Positions 10,501 through 18,382 are shown, counted from the stretch's first letter. The stretch is 64,000 nucleotides of DNA from Paenibacillus sophorae (GCF_018966525.1 NZ_CP076607.1:3038001-3102000); one strand, 5' to 3'. Numbers and translations are program-made. Notes: generated by a model not told the origin, from the letters alone.

Positions 10501-11111
10501 AAATGGACAATGGTCGAGAAATCCATTTGTTCTGGTTCCGGCAATTTGCACCGCCGATGAACAAAATACACAACGCTATCCTGAACGATGTCCTGCATGT
10601 GCTGTTCAAAGCCCGCTGGAGGAAGCCTATCGAAAAAATGATCCTGTACATCCAAGGTCCAGTCTTGCATTACTCCGTCCATCGAAGAAGTCATGGCGTC
10701 CTTGGCCATGTTAGATATCCATACGGCGATATTGCTTATTTCGTAAGAGGAGAGCCGTACGGCCAATTCCGTAAGATCGATTTGTTCCAGATTCCAAGGT
10801 CCAGGCGGCACTTTGCCCGTTGTTTGCGTAATGTCGAACAGGTGGTTAAGAACAAGGTTGTCTTGACCAAAATCACAGACGGCAATACTTTTTTCACCTT
10901 TCTTCACATAACGGCCAACCTTGTTCCAAACGGGCAGGGGGGCCAGCATGGTGGCCTCCGGGTTTTGGCTGTAAATGAGCAACATATTGTCGAATGAGTA
11001 CTTATAGATGGGAGCGGCGAAGGTCAGGAAATCGGTCCAAGCTTCTCCGCTTTGGGTCAAGTCTGTGATGGTTGACTCATACAGGCTTCGCAGCCGTTCG
11101 ACTCGACGCAT
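4584..11111 (-). CDS. DarB-like N6-adenine methylase / SNF2-type helicase fusion
   Basis: A very large protein (2,175 residues from the chosen start). The N-terminus resembles ArdC ssDNA-binding domains (FAAPIYKYSFDNMLLIYSQN). A low-complexity linker rich in Ser, Pro and Gln follows. Next is an N6-methylase with motif I LEPSMGTGNF near residue 682 and a variant catalytic motif NIPF near 744, then a helicase with Walker A HEVGAGKT near 1370, DEAH near 1532 and motif VI QRDGRILRQGNQ near 1865. A glutamine-rich coiled region ends it. The layout is that of phage P1 DarB and of similar proteins on plasmids and conjugative elements, thought to protect incoming DNA from restriction. Start: AAAGGAG sits 8 bp before the ATG at 11111; an upstream TTG at 11153 lacks a site. 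The NIPF variant (NPPF/Y is usual) leaves catalysis uncertain. Confidence 0.8.
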   Translation of the reverse strand: MRRVERLRSLYESTITDLTQSGEAWTDFLTFAAPIYKYSFDNMLLIYSQNPEATMLAPLPVWNKVGRYVKKGEKSIAVCDFGQDNLVLNHLFDITQTTGKVPPGPWNLEQIDLTELAVRLSSYEISNIAVWISNMAKDAMTSSMDGVMQDWTLDVQDHFFDRLPPAGFEQHMQDIVQDSVVYFVHRRCKLPEPEQMDFSTIVHFDSLPLVARLGHQVTTIARDILQDIARHAKILNNERRLSHEQQQAELELLRDRRPSVSRPADLESGRSRPADAGQVWPDGAEFPPQSPPAALPDSQDARQSDGKNASSGTGSSREDGSIDQTASETPSHATDGRHPGADTPPQSDQINRRRTGPERHHTETAITTFSSDSEPPTSGSFFLPKKEDSQQEKISADHMLELLLQSSKSGSTAKERIYTFITEHYPVKAANLVPLLKSLYGIGGARGEFGNGLHGYDHDSKGMRLEWADADGSHETTFTWNKVAAAILQLIQEGRYDERFPPFPPAEPEWTLFDYAAQIEHEASETTTQDIDSDFVSNQQDSINSVPDDIPSSSFPIETVNFRFNPESSPYPTGPKGKFRHNVDAIRLLKQLETENRLATPDEQQVLAGYVGWGGLANAFNPTATGWESEYHELKQLLDATEYAAARNSTITAFYTEQVVIQAIHDALLRFGLTDGANRKLLEPSMGTGNFFSVLPPAWETAELHGVELDSITGRIAHQLYPNANIRLQGFETVDFGDTRFDAIFSNIPFHNVRIFDQRYTRSYLIHDYFFIRALDLLKPGGILAFIVSKGTMDKQDSSVRELLAQKAELIGAVRLPNTTFQSLAGAEVTTDIVFLQKRERILQLQNTEMPEWVYVDATTDGIPLNRYYLSHPHMVLGNMVWDRGMYGAERATTCVPHEGQELSVALEQALSTLQAKFAAMPDLPEEEMDVLDEEPERIKAPSGIKNFTYVVRSDRIYYCENGYLLPQDIKGKKAERIKGLCTIKAALLDVIQIQTRDGYPLADLERAQQALNQVYDRFVREHGAINDRANISAFTDDDQLPLLRSIEDLTAEKMWTKAAIFFRPTIRPHRLPDQAETALEALQICLNQRLKIDLPYIAHLCGKTTSEVREELDDRIFLNPQKYTGDEEEGWELDEEYLSGNVKDKLAYATLKAQEHPELFTRNVEALTQVQPPPLMPGDIDFRIGSPWIPVRYYRDFMYETFGTAKVFQASQTTDVDYLEYTNTWRVSGKSLERNSIKVNQTFGTPRANAYEIFESSLNLQSITVRDPVTYLDSNGNEQTKYVVNAKETMIARAKQQQMKEAFSSWLFQDKYRADDLLAIYNNKFNTIRPRNYDGDHLVFQGMNEEMELRKHQKDVTARIIYSGTALMAHEVGAGKTAAMIAAGMYLKRIGAVQKPIYCVPNHLTEQWANEFLRFFPAANILVTTKKDFALSNRQRFVSRIAMGDYDAIIIGHSQFEKIPISKERQEQLLRDEIRNVSSMIEQMKKEKGDNWSIKQMVVFENNLKSRLERLVNERKKDDLLTFEQLGVDMLFVDEAHAYKNCFTFTKMRNVAGIGKSSSQRATDMLLKCQYLQEMNNGRGVVFATGTPISNSMSEMYVMQRYLQPHLLQKLGLNFFDNWAATFGEVVTSLEITPEGSGYRMKSRFAKFHNLPELMSLFRLVADIQTADMLNLPTPQLEGGKSTVIVSECSFFQKQMMDDFVVRAEKIRNNEVDATEDNMLKLTHEAKLMSIDPRLVDEAAPSDPTSKLNRCISITFDIWKRTETDRLTQVIFCDSGTPKSGQFNVYDEVKTQLILRGVPEHEIAFIHDANTDVQREALFEKVRRGEVRILLGSTQKMGTGTNVQDRLIAAHHLDCPWRPADITQRDGRILRQGNQNDVVQIFRYVTKGTFDAYLWQIQEQKLRYISQVMTGKNISRSCDDADETVLSAAEVKAIATDNPLLAEKMQVDNEVTRLKLLKSNWYNEQMMLETKIKQYPQSLQRTEHEISQLQEDICLLEQSRNKPFHMELDEKTFTERPKAGEVLLLLYNITVLQPDESLRIGAYRGFEIHLARQSMYNMHVEIRGAKIYPIDLGDSELGNISRIENAIEKIPSLLQADVQKQKELHDQYTAAQNEKTKPFEFEQKLQELVARQAEINSTLEFQELQNQELMIEDSPEEQQPVHERDLACCEPGEC

Positions 11112-11153
11112 GATGGTACTCCTTTCTTGGATGACTTGCCTTTCGAAATACAA

Positions 11154-11600
11154 TCAATGCTCTAAATCGTATTCCTCATGATTTTTCATCGCGCCGAACG
11201 GAAGTTGTACAAAATCATGAGAGCGAACCTGTGCAAATTCAGGATAATGCAATTTGACGGCTTCAAAAAAGTAAGGTAACAGGCCGGTATCAAACATAAA
11301 GTACGGGCTGTAGTTTCGGGAGGCATCCCGCTCTTCGTCCCCGGAGTATCCGTTGTACAAATTGAATGCCAGACGGGTTAATTTGACGGTGGAGCTCGTT
11401 TGCCAGCCTTTATAAAGTCCTTCCAGGCAAATGCTGTTTTCATCGAAATCGTACAGGTCACGAACGTGAGAACGGGTTTGCTCCGTCAAGCCAAGTAAAT
11501 AAAACAAGGCTTGGCGGTAAGTATCCGTCTGGCTGTGGGTCATGCGAATCATGCCTTCGTAAAATTGATGATGTTCAAGGTCTTTAAACTTCGTATGCAT
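11154..11600 (-). CDS. DUF6075-like protein of mobile elements
   Basis: A 149-residue protein with the pattern FKDLEHHQFY near the N-terminus, a conserved middle (YDFDENSICLEGLYKGWQTS), then KLTRLAFNLYNGY, as I recall for DUF6075 proteins of Firmicute integrative elements. Function unknown. Two ATGs lie at 11606 and 11600. The AGGAGG at 11607-11612 abuts the first but stands 6 bp from the second, so I chose 11600. The gene overlaps the 3' end of parB by 17 bp, so translation is probably coupled. Confidence 0.65.
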   Translation of the reverse strand: MHTKFKDLEHHQFYEGMIRMTHSQTDTYRQALFYLLGLTEQTRSHVRDLYDFDENSICLEGLYKGWQTSSTVKLTRLAFNLYNGYSGDEERDASRNYSPYFMFDTGLLPYFFEAVKLHYPEFAQVRSHDFVQLPFGAMKNHEEYDLEH

Positions 11601-12645
11601 GGTCATCCTCCTCGGTTTTTTTTGATTGTTGTTGTTGACGTTGATGGGTAAAATACATTTCCAACGCTTTGTCGATAGTCTCTTCTATTTCCGAAGCTTT
11701 GCTTTGCGGCGAGAAATATTTGGCATATACCTTATGCTTAAGCTTGAAAGGAGCTGGTGTTTTGCTCCGCGGTTTGCGAGTGGCCTCTCCAGATAAAATC
11801 CGTTCAACCTGTTCATGGGTGAGCCTGCCGGAGTAATCTCGGAGCAGCTTGGATTTTTTCATGTCTACTTTATAGCCTTGGTCAAAAAGGATGCCATCGA
11901 CGAGCCGTTGTTCGGTTTCGGAAAGGTAGGAGAGATCGACCGCAGGGTAAATGCCAATTTCGGCATCGTCCACGCGTCGTTTTAACTCAATAATTAAATG
12001 GTCGATTCGTAACAAACGGGCAACCGAATTTCTGGATAAACCGTATTCAGCGGCTACGATATCCCTACTTTTCAACTTGTGCCCTATTAGGGCACAAGTT
12101 GAATCTTCCTCGTCGGATTGCGGGTTTTCCAGCTTTTTGAGTTCGGCGATAATATCGCTGCGCTTCCCTTGCGAGAACATGTCGGAGTATCGCAGAGATA
12201 GCACCTTCGCTTTTTCAGACGGGAGCATATCCGAGAAGGAGCGCTGCAACACATTGGTCTCGACCACATACATAAGCGCTTCTTCATCCGAAAGATAATC
12301 TTTGACGATGCAGGGAAGGTGATCGAGACCAGCCATTTGGGCGGCATTCATCCGGTTGTGGCCAGCCAACATTTCAAACTCACAGCCGTTTTCATCCACA
12401 TCGATGTTGCGAACAATAACTGGTACCAGAACGCCGTTTGCCTGGATGCTGTCTGCCATGTCTGTCAGTCTTTCGTCTTCGTAGAGCCGGAATGGATGAT
12501 TTTTATACATTCTGATTTTATTTATAGGAATAGATTGGATTCCTCTCGACTGCACAGAGGGATCGGAAGGCTCTGAAGATTGTTCCGAAAGCAACAGCAA
12601 TTCGTCGATGCTGGCAAGTTTGGGAACAGGGCGCTTACCCGCCAT
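11584..12645 (-). CDS. parB: ParB/RepB/Spo0J-family partition protein
   Basis: A 353-residue ParB-type protein. The ParB N-terminal domain (about residues 35-130) includes IPINKIRMYKNHPFR and AGHNRMNAAQMAGL, in which GHNR replaces the usual GERR/GHRR CTP-binding box. A helix-turn-helix region (about 185-215) contains YGLSRNSVARLLRI. The C-terminus is basic and Gln-rich. The start overlaps the end of parA by 11 bp. ParB proteins bind parS DNA and work with ParA to segregate plasmids or excised integrative elements. Confidence 0.85.
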   Translation of the reverse strand: MAGKRPVPKLASIDELLLLSEQSSEPSDPSVQSRGIQSIPINKIRMYKNHPFRLYEDERLTDMADSIQANGVLVPVIVRNIDVDENGCEFEMLAGHNRMNAAQMAGLDHLPCIVKDYLSDEEALMYVVETNVLQRSFSDMLPSEKAKVLSLRYSDMFSQGKRSDIIAELKKLENPQSDEEDSTCALIGHKLKSRDIVAAEYGLSRNSVARLLRIDHLIIELKRRVDDAEIGIYPAVDLSYLSETEQRLVDGILFDQGYKVDMKKSKLLRDYSGRLTHEQVERILSGEATRKPRSKTPAPFKLKHKVYAKYFSPQSKASEIEETIDKALEMYFTHQRQQQQSKKTEEDDHAYEV

Positions 12646-13426
12646 GGTTTATCAACTCCTTTGCCAAACCTTGATAGGCGCCAGCAACTTTGGATTTCGG
12701 ATGAAACTCCATGATGCTTTGGCTGTAAAAGTTAGCTTCACCAACTTTGACGGACAAGGGAATTTGCGTTTCAAAAATACGAATGCGATCACCGTAATAA
12801 TCCTCAATCAGACGGAAAGCCTCTTTGTACAAGTTGGTTCGAACATCACACATTGTCATCAGGATGCCTTCAATGGAAATGCGGGGGTTGATCCGCTTTT
12901 TTACCTTGACGATAATGTTTAACAGTTGCGTAAGTCCTGTTGCCGACCAGAGCTGCGGATTGACGGGAATCAAGACGCTGTCGCTGGCTGCAAGCGCGTT
13001 GATCGTCAGCAAGCCGAGTGACGGGTTTGTGTCGATGATGATGAAATCGTATTGCATTTTCATCGGCTCCAGCAGCGCGGCCAACGTCTTTTCGCCGCCC
13101 ATCTCATCCCGAAGGTTCATTTCAGCAACCGACAATTCAATGTTGCTCGGGATGAGGTCAATGTTCCCTTGGGAATGAAGATATTGATCAGGGGAGGGCA
13201 GAGGCTCATCTCCCATGACTGCGTTCATGATGTTGAACATGCTGACGTCCAACTTGTCGGGCTGCTCGATGCCGAAACATAAGGTCAGATTACCTTGCGG
13301 GTCGAAATCTACCAGAAGAACCTTTTTTTCTTCATTGGATAAGGCGTAAGCCAAATTGTAGGCGGTGGTCGTCTTGCCGGTGCCGCCTTTTTGATTAGCG
13401 ACGGTAATCGTCGTTGCGTGTCTCAT
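12635..13426 (-). CDS. parA: ParA/Soj-family partition ATPase
   Basis: A 263-residue Walker-type ATPase with the deviant Walker A KGGTGKTTT near residues 13-21, the A' box DFDPQGN near 42 and Walker B-like FIIIDTNPSLG near 125. A GGGGAGGG site precedes the ATG. It is first in a parA-parB-DUF6075-methylase/helicase run with overlapping or abutting genes. It should move or anchor the element's DNA together with ParB. A palindrome just upstream may be its operator. Confidence 0.88.
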   Translation of the reverse strand: MRHATTITVANQKGGTGKTTTAYNLAYALSNEEKKVLLVDFDPQGNLTLCFGIEQPDKLDVSMFNIMNAVMGDEPLPSPDQYLHSQGNIDLIPSNIELSVAEMNLRDEMGGEKTLAALLEPMKMQYDFIIIDTNPSLGLLTINALAASDSVLIPVNPQLWSATGLTQLLNIIVKVKKRINPRISIEGILMTMCDVRTNLYKEAFRLIEDYYGDRIRIFETQIPLSVKVGEANFYSQSIMEFHPKSKVAGAYQGLAKELINHGG

Positions 13427-13438
13427 ATTAACCCTCCC

Positions 13439-13454
13439 CGAAGCGGTCGCTTCG
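13439..13454. promoter_or_regulatory. 16-bp palindrome upstream of parA (candidate operator or parS)
   Basis: CGAAGCG-GT-CGCTTCG has perfect 7-bp arms and lies 12 bp upstream of the parA start, next to its ribosome site. Partition operons often bind ParA or ParB near their promoter. The role is inferred. Confidence 0.4.
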
Positions 13455-13579
13455 TTAATTTGTCAATGGCAGGGAGTGGGCTGGTTTGGTCGTTGTTCTC
13501 TCCAAGTTCTCTCAAACGTCCAAAATCGGCCGCATTTTACGGCATTGCCGAGAGCCCTTGCGGCGCTTGGATTTGAACG

Positions 13580-13627
13580 AAAAAACCGCCAAAAACCCTG
13601 ATTTCACAAGGCTTTTGACGGTTTTTT
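13580..13627. terminator. Intrinsic terminator-like hairpin near the element end
   Basis: AAAAAACCGCCAAAA pairs with TTTTGACGGTTTTTT, with one G-T pair and one mismatch, giving A and T tracts on both sides. It lies between parA and the attachment site and would insulate the element from the chromosome. Confidence 0.6.
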
Positions 13628-13667
13628 AATTCCGTTCCATTGACTTATATTCCGCTTGGTTCCGAAT

Positions 13668-13731
<64 letters not shown>

Positions 13732-13745
13732 TTCCTAAAAACATC

Positions 13746-13790
13746 AGGATTATAAAATTGCTCTTGTAGCAGTTTTATAATCCTTTTTTT
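13746..13790 (+). terminator. Intrinsic terminator after the tRNA fragment
   Basis: AGGATTATAAAA and its exact complement frame a smaller stem, followed by seven T. It fits the natural terminator of a leucine tRNA transcription unit and so supports the site being the chromosome-side junction. Confidence 0.7.
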
Positions 13791-13947
13791 GTTTTCAAGA
13801 TCTTGCTCACGACCTAGGCGGAAGAGATTTTTTTGAACAAATCCATGCTTAATCAACTTGTGTCTCCATTTCACTTGAGTAATAATGGATAGTTTACAAT
13901 CCTCCAGTGCAAAGTAATGTTGAAGAAATTTTTTAAAGGAGGACATC

Positions 13948-15624
13948 ATGAATAGGCTTCAAGAAGAAACCAACGTTGGAAATTATGTTTGGCGCGGAAG
14001 AAAGAAAATTGATTTAGTTAAAGAAGAGGATCGATTTACAGTTATTTCACCTGACCCCAATATGATTGAGAAATTGTCGGATTTAACCGGTGTTCATGAA
14101 TTGAGCTCGTTAACCCCAAACATATATAAAGTCAAGACTTCTTCAACGGAGCGGGAACAACTCATGTCCATCATGCGTTCCCAAAATACGAATTTGGTGG
14201 TTCATCACGCCTATCGACCCAAAGGCAGCGATGGCACGATATATTATTTAACCGACCAGATCAACCTTTCATTTAAAGCAGGTACACCTGAAACCAAAAT
14301 TGAACAACTGTTGGAGAAGTACAAATTGAAATTGATACAAGCCTATGACCAGCCTTCTTTAACCTATCTTGTAGGAGTCACATCGGACAGTAAAGAAAAT
14401 CCCATTAAGGTGTCCAATCGTCTGATGGAAGAGCCTGAGATCGAATATGCTGAACCAAACATGATTAATCGCTTTCAACCCATGTACATTCCTACGGACA
14501 ATCTTTTTCCAAAACAGTGGCACTTGAACCCGACGGCAGGTCTCTTTGTTGACAGACAAGCTAGTGTTTTTGCCCCAAACGCCTGGGACATTACGAAAGG
14601 GAATAGAGGTATTGTTGTTGCGGTTATAGATGATGGATTCGATCTTTCCCATCCTGACTTTCAGGGAGAAGGGAAAATCGTTTTTCCAAAGGATTACTCG
14701 GACAATGATCAATGGCCTTACCCGGAAGGAGAGGATTATCATGGCACACCTTGTGCCGGCGTAGCCGTTGCCGAGGAGAACGGCCAGGGCGTCGTTGGAG
14801 TTGCTCCGGGATGTTCATTAATGCCGATTCGGATTAATTTTAATCTGATTATGGACGACAGAAAATTCAAAGAAATTTTTGAAGAAACAGCTAGACATGC
14901 AGATGTCATTTCATGCAGTTGGGGACCAGCTCCTGCGTATGCGCCATTGCCTGCAATCGTAGAAGATACGTTCACCCGGATTTCCGTTTCAGGTGGTCCT
15001 AGGGGCAAGGGATGTGTCATTTGCTTTGCTGCTGCAAACTTCAATGCACCCATTAATGATCCCAATCCTAATCAAGTTTTCCGGTGGAGGGATTATGAAG
15101 GTAGAGCACGTGAAACACGCGGGGAGATTTTAAACGGGAATGCAGTTCATCCGAATGTGATAGCAGTTGCTGCTTCGACCAGCGTTAATCGCCACGCAGA
15201 GTATAGCAATTGGGGAAAAGAAATTAGCGTGTGTGCTCCAAGTAATAATTTTGATTCACGATTAAACAGATATGCTCCGGGACTTGGGATTTGGACAACG
15301 GACAATGAAAATGGTGGATTCGATGCAGGCATTTTTACCGGACGGTTTGGAGGTACATCGAGTGCTACACCTCTCGTTGCAGGTATCTCGGCTTTAGTAC
15401 TGAGTGCTAATCCAAATTTGACAGCGAACGAAGTAAAGGAAATATTGCAGCGTACGGCTGATAAAATTGTAGATGAGCAGCCCGATTTGGAAGGAAATAC
15501 ACGGGGCAAATATGATGTAAATGGCCACAGCCAATGGTTCGGTTATGGCAAGGTCAACGCTTTTAAGGCGGTACAGGAAGCAAAGCGTTTAGTTGAACCG
15601 GCAAGGGAACCTCAACCCATTTAA
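13948..15624 (+). CDS. Subtilisin-like S8 family serine peptidase
   Basis: A 558-residue subtilase. The catalytic triad is visible: Asp228 in AVIDDGFDLSHPDF, His265 in DYHGTPCAGV and Ser471 in GGTSSATP. The first 190 residues form a non-catalytic N-terminal region. There is no signal peptide, so it is either intracellular or exported by another route. The C-terminus is complete after the catalytic domain. An AAAGGAGG site sits 6 bp before the ATG. It is the first chromosomal gene after the attachment site and has no operon partner. Confidence 0.88.
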   Translation: MNRLQEETNVGNYVWRGRKKIDLVKEEDRFTVISPDPNMIEKLSDLTGVHELSSLTPNIYKVKTSSTEREQLMSIMRSQNTNLVVHHAYRPKGSDGTIYYLTDQINLSFKAGTPETKIEQLLEKYKLKLIQAYDQPSLTYLVGVTSDSKENPIKVSNRLMEEPEIEYAEPNMINRFQPMYIPTDNLFPKQWHLNPTAGLFVDRQASVFAPNAWDITKGNRGIVVAVIDDGFDLSHPDFQGEGKIVFPKDYSDNDQWPYPEGEDYHGTPCAGVAVAEENGQGVVGVAPGCSLMPIRINFNLIMDDRKFKEIFEETARHADVISCSWGPAPAYAPLPAIVEDTFTRISVSGGPRGKGCVICFAAANFNAPINDPNPNQVFRWRDYEGRARETRGEILNGNAVHPNVIAVAASTSVNRHAEYSNWGKEISVCAPSNNFDSRLNRYAPGLGIWTTDNENGGFDAGIFTGRFGGTSSATPLVAGISALVLSANPNLTANEVKEILQRTADKIVDEQPDLEGNTRGKYDVNGHSQWFGYGKVNAFKAVQEAKRLVEPAREPQPI

Positions 15625-15642
15625 TTAAGAATATTTATAGCG

Positions 15643-15689
15643 GAAGGGTTGTTGCAAAGCAATTTTATTGCTTGAAGCAGCAACCCTTC
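15643..15689. terminator. Hairpin between convergent genes, probable terminator
   Basis: GAAGGGTTGTTGC pairs with GCAGCAACCCTTC, and a second inner stem (AAGCAA/TTGCTT) extends it. It sits between the convergent subtilase and monooxygenase genes. The T tract is weak. Confidence 0.55.
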
Positions 15690-15695
15690 TATATG

Positions 15696-16658
15696 TTAAC
15701 CCTTGAACAAATGCGGTGGGAAATTAGGCAGCACGTATTCACCCAGCTCTTGAATAACTTCATCAGCAGGACGGTCGCTGTCAAACAGGGCGAAAAACAG
15801 ATGATTCACGCCAATGGAACGGTAGATCTCAAGTAATTCGACCAGTCTGTTCCGGCCTACGCGATATCCAAGCCGGATTGGTGTTTCCCTTTCATCCGGG
15901 TTTTCCGCCAAATCAAGATGCATGGGCATAGAGAACGGACGGAAGGCTTCATTCCCTTGGCGGTCAGCGGAATCGCGCCATGCCGCTATGACTTCCCGCT
16001 GCCGTGCCGGTGCTTGAGGGTAATACATCCAGCCGTCGCCATTTTGACCGAGCCAGTCCATGTCTTGCTGTGCAAAGCCGGTAACGATGGTAGGAATCTT
16101 GTGACCTGGTTTCGGAACAAGTGTGGTTCGTTCCATACGGCCATAGCTGCTGGAATGAATCGATGGATAATCCTCATACAGCACTTTTTGAAGATAGGAG
16201 AAAGCCTCCCGGAACTGAGTGCCCCGGCTTGGGTGATCTACTCCAAGTCCGCGGAAGTCTGCTTGCCGGTCTCCGGAGGAAATCCCCATAATTAGCCGCT
16301 GGGGAAACAGCGCTTCTATGGTAGCCACCTCCTTCGCCAGCCGAAGCGGATGGCGAAGAGGCAGTACAAGCGCGGAAGTCCCGAGAGCGATTTGTTTGGT
16401 CTGACTGAGAAGATGTGTGCCGTAAATCAATATGTCATAAATTTGGCCGACAGCCGGGTCCAGAAAATTCGGATCTTTCAAGATAACGTCCCGGAGCCAA
16501 AGTGCAGTGAAGCCGTAGTTTTCAGCAGCTTGCGAAAGCTCAACCTGATGCGCCATCGTCGGCGCCTTCATTCGATAATTCTCCAGCGGGATGTGGAGAC
16601 CAAGCGTTAACTCTCCTTCTTGGTACATCCTTTGATAACTCTGATGAGAATCAAACAT
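15696..16658 (-). CDS. Luciferase-like (LLM class) flavin-dependent oxidoreductase
   Basis: A 320-residue luciferase-fold protein. Typical stretches are LGLHIPLENYR at the start, YGFTALWLRDV, LGTSALVLPLRHPLRLAKEVATIE, and the flavin-site region LIMGISSGDR. It resembles the BA3436-type subgroup of Bacillales. Such enzymes use reduced FMN and oxygen on small organic substrates; the substrate here is unknown. It begins 15 bp after the MFS gene on the same strand, so the two form an operon divergent from an HxlR regulator. The context suggests detoxification of a small electrophile or quinone-like compound. Confidence 0.82.
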   Translation of the reverse strand: MFDSHQSYQRMYQEGELTLGLHIPLENYRMKAPTMAHQVELSQAAENYGFTALWLRDVILKDPNFLDPAVGQIYDILIYGTHLLSQTKQIALGTSALVLPLRHPLRLAKEVATIEALFPQRLIMGISSGDRQADFRGLGVDHPSRGTQFREAFSYLQKVLYEDYPSIHSSSYGRMERTTLVPKPGHKIPTIVTGFAQQDMDWLGQNGDGWMYYPQAPARQREVIAAWRDSADRQGNEAFRPFSMPMHLDLAENPDERETPIRLGYRVGRNRLVELLEIYRSIGVNHLFFALFDSDRPADEVIQELGEYVLPNFPPHLFKG

Positions 16659-16673
16659 ATGCGCTCCCCCCGA

Positions 16674-17879
16674 TCATTTCCGCTCAAGCTTGGCAGCAAT
16701 CGCAGTGAGTATAACCGCAATGACAACCATTAGAGCTCCGATCCATGGCGTATGCACTAGTCCCATAGAATCGACAACGACTCCGCCGACAAAAGCGCCA
16801 ATGGCAATGCCGATGTTGAAAGCTGCAATGTTTAGTGCCGAAGCGACGTCTACCGCTGATGGAACATACTTTTCAGCCAGTTGGACAACATACAGTTGGA
16901 GACCAGGTACATTCATAAATGCGAACAATCCCATCAAAATGATTCCAATCAGACCAACCGTTTTAAAGGGAATGAGGAACGTTAACAGAATGAGAACCGC
17001 GGCTTGTAAAATAAACATCATAAGCAGTGCGCGGATCGGGTTTTTGTTGGCCCATTTTCCGCCGATAGAGTTGCCGAATGCCACAGCAATACCATAGGCG
17101 ATCAGGATAATGTTGATAGCGCCTTGGCTGAATCCGGTAACATCGTGCAGGAGCGGGTTTAAGAAAGTGAAAGCGACGAACGTTCCTCCATAACCGAGCG
17201 CAGTGATCAGGAAGCCCAGAAGCAGCCGGCCGTTCGTGATCAGTCGGAACATATCCGAGAATTTAGCGGGAGGAGATTGCTTCAAATTACGCGGAATAAG
17301 TATGGCGCTGGAAATGATCGCTATAACACCCAACAAGGCAACGCTCCAGAATGTCGCTCTCCATCCGAAAGCTTGACCGATGAATGTCCCGAGTGGAACA
17401 CCTGTAACAATGGCAATCGTAAGACCGGTGAATACAAGGGCGATGGCGCTAGCTTTTTTTTCCGGAGATACTAACTGGACTGCAATCGTCGATGCAATAG
17501 AGAAAAAGACACCATGAGAGAATGCAGTAACGAAACGCGCAATTAGCAGCAGTCCAAATGACGATGAGAGCGCGGCGGTTGCGTTGCCGATGATGAAGAT
17601 CACCATCAGCCACATGAGCAAAGACTTGCGGCTCATACGATTGGTGAGCGCAGTGAGGATAGGGGCTCCTACAGCAACCCCAATGGCATAACCTGAAATA
17701 AGAAGGCCGGCCAGAGTAATGCCGATGTTCAAGTCGCCAGCGATCCCTGCCAGCAGACCTACTGGAACAAACTCGGTTGTTCCGATACCGAAAGCGCTGA
17801 TAGCAAGAGCAAGAAGCGCCCAGTTTCCTGATTTTTGCGTCTCTTTTGTCTGAGACACGGATTGTGCAATGTTGCTCAT
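16674..17879 (-). CDS. MFS efflux transporter, DHA1 family (YdhP/AraJ-like)
   Basis: A 401-residue protein with about 12 membrane segments. The N-terminus FGIGTTEFVPVGLLAGIAGDLNI and the RFVTAFSHGVFFSIAS stretch are typical of AraJ/YdhP drug and sugar-efflux type transporters. GGAGG stands 7 bp before the ATG at 17879; the GTG at 17894 lies inside that site and was rejected as the start. It heads an operon with the flavin monooxygenase and is read away from hxlR through a region carrying two palindromic operators, so HxlR-type control is likely. Confidence 0.85.
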   Translation of the reverse strand: MSNIAQSVSQTKETQKSGNWALLALAISAFGIGTTEFVPVGLLAGIAGDLNIGITLAGLLISGYAIGVAVGAPILTALTNRMSRKSLLMWLMVIFIIGNATAALSSSFGLLLIARFVTAFSHGVFFSIASTIAVQLVSPEKKASAIALVFTGLTIAIVTGVPLGTFIGQAFGWRATFWSVALLGVIAIISSAILIPRNLKQSPPAKFSDMFRLITNGRLLLGFLITALGYGGTFVAFTFLNPLLHDVTGFSQGAINIILIAYGIAVAFGNSIGGKWANKNPIRALLMMFILQAAVLILLTFLIPFKTVGLIGIILMGLFAFMNVPGLQLYVVQLAEKYVPSAVDVASALNIAAFNIGIAIGAFVGGVVVDSMGLVHTPWIGALMVVIAVILTAIAAKLERK

Positions 17880-17985
17880 ATGAATTTCCTCCACTTAGCT
17901 TATTTGCATCGAATCGAAATTCCATGCATTGAAATATTTATTGCATGGCGTTATTGTATATCTGTACGACCCTTATGATAAGTAC

Positions 17986-18019
17986 GTACTTTAAAGTAAT
18001 GTAGGCACTAAAAAGTGCC
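17986..18019. promoter_or_regulatory. Tandem operator pair between the MFS gene and hxlR
   Basis: Two palindromes share the form YACT-N4-AGTR: GTACT-TTAA-AGTAA at 17986-17999 and GGCACT-AAAA-AGTGCC at 18004-18019. Their centres are 19 bp apart. The same pair with the same spacing recurs upstream of the aldo/keto reductase gene, which supports binding by the adjacent HxlR-family regulator. A further palindrome AGTACGTACT overlaps the left site. Confidence 0.7.
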
Positions 18020-18046
18020 CTACTGTGTTCAAGGAGGTGAACTGAA

Positions 18047-18382
18047 GTGTTTAATATTCCGGTTGAAGCTACTCTTGAGGTTATCGGAGGCAAATGGAAG
18101 GTCGTCATCTTATGTCATTTAGATAAAGGGGAGAAGCGAACCAGCGAATTAAAGAGATTAATGCCCGGCATTACGCAAAAAATGCTTACCCAACAGTTGC
18201 GTGAGCTGGAAGAGGACGGAGTTGTGAAACGAAGTATTTACGAGCAAATCCCTCCGAAGGTGGTTTACTCATTAACCGATTACGGATGGTCTCTAAAACC
18301 AATTTTGGATACCATGTGTGCATGGGGGGAGAAGCATATGGAACAAACGGCTGAAGCCCCAATCCTATTATCTTCCAAATAA
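18047..18382 (+). CDS. HxlR-family winged-helix transcriptional regulator
   Basis: A 111-residue HxlR/YodB-type regulator with the family signature GGKWKVVILCHL near the N-terminus, the recognition region PGITQKMLTQQLRELEEDGVV, and the wing YSLTDYGWSLKPIL. Start: a GTG 8 bp after AAGGAGGTGA. One conserved early cysteine, as in redox- or quinone-sensing YodB/CatR relatives, is not present; the only cysteines are mid-sequence and near the C-terminus. It is divergent from MFS-monooxygenase and upstream of the reductase genes, and both promoters share an operator motif. Confidence 0.85.
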   Translation: MFNIPVEATLEVIGGKWKVVILCHLDKGEKRTSELKRLMPGITQKMLTQQLRELEEDGVVKRSIYEQIPPKVVYSLTDYGWSLKPILDTMCAWGEKHMEQTAEAPILLSSK

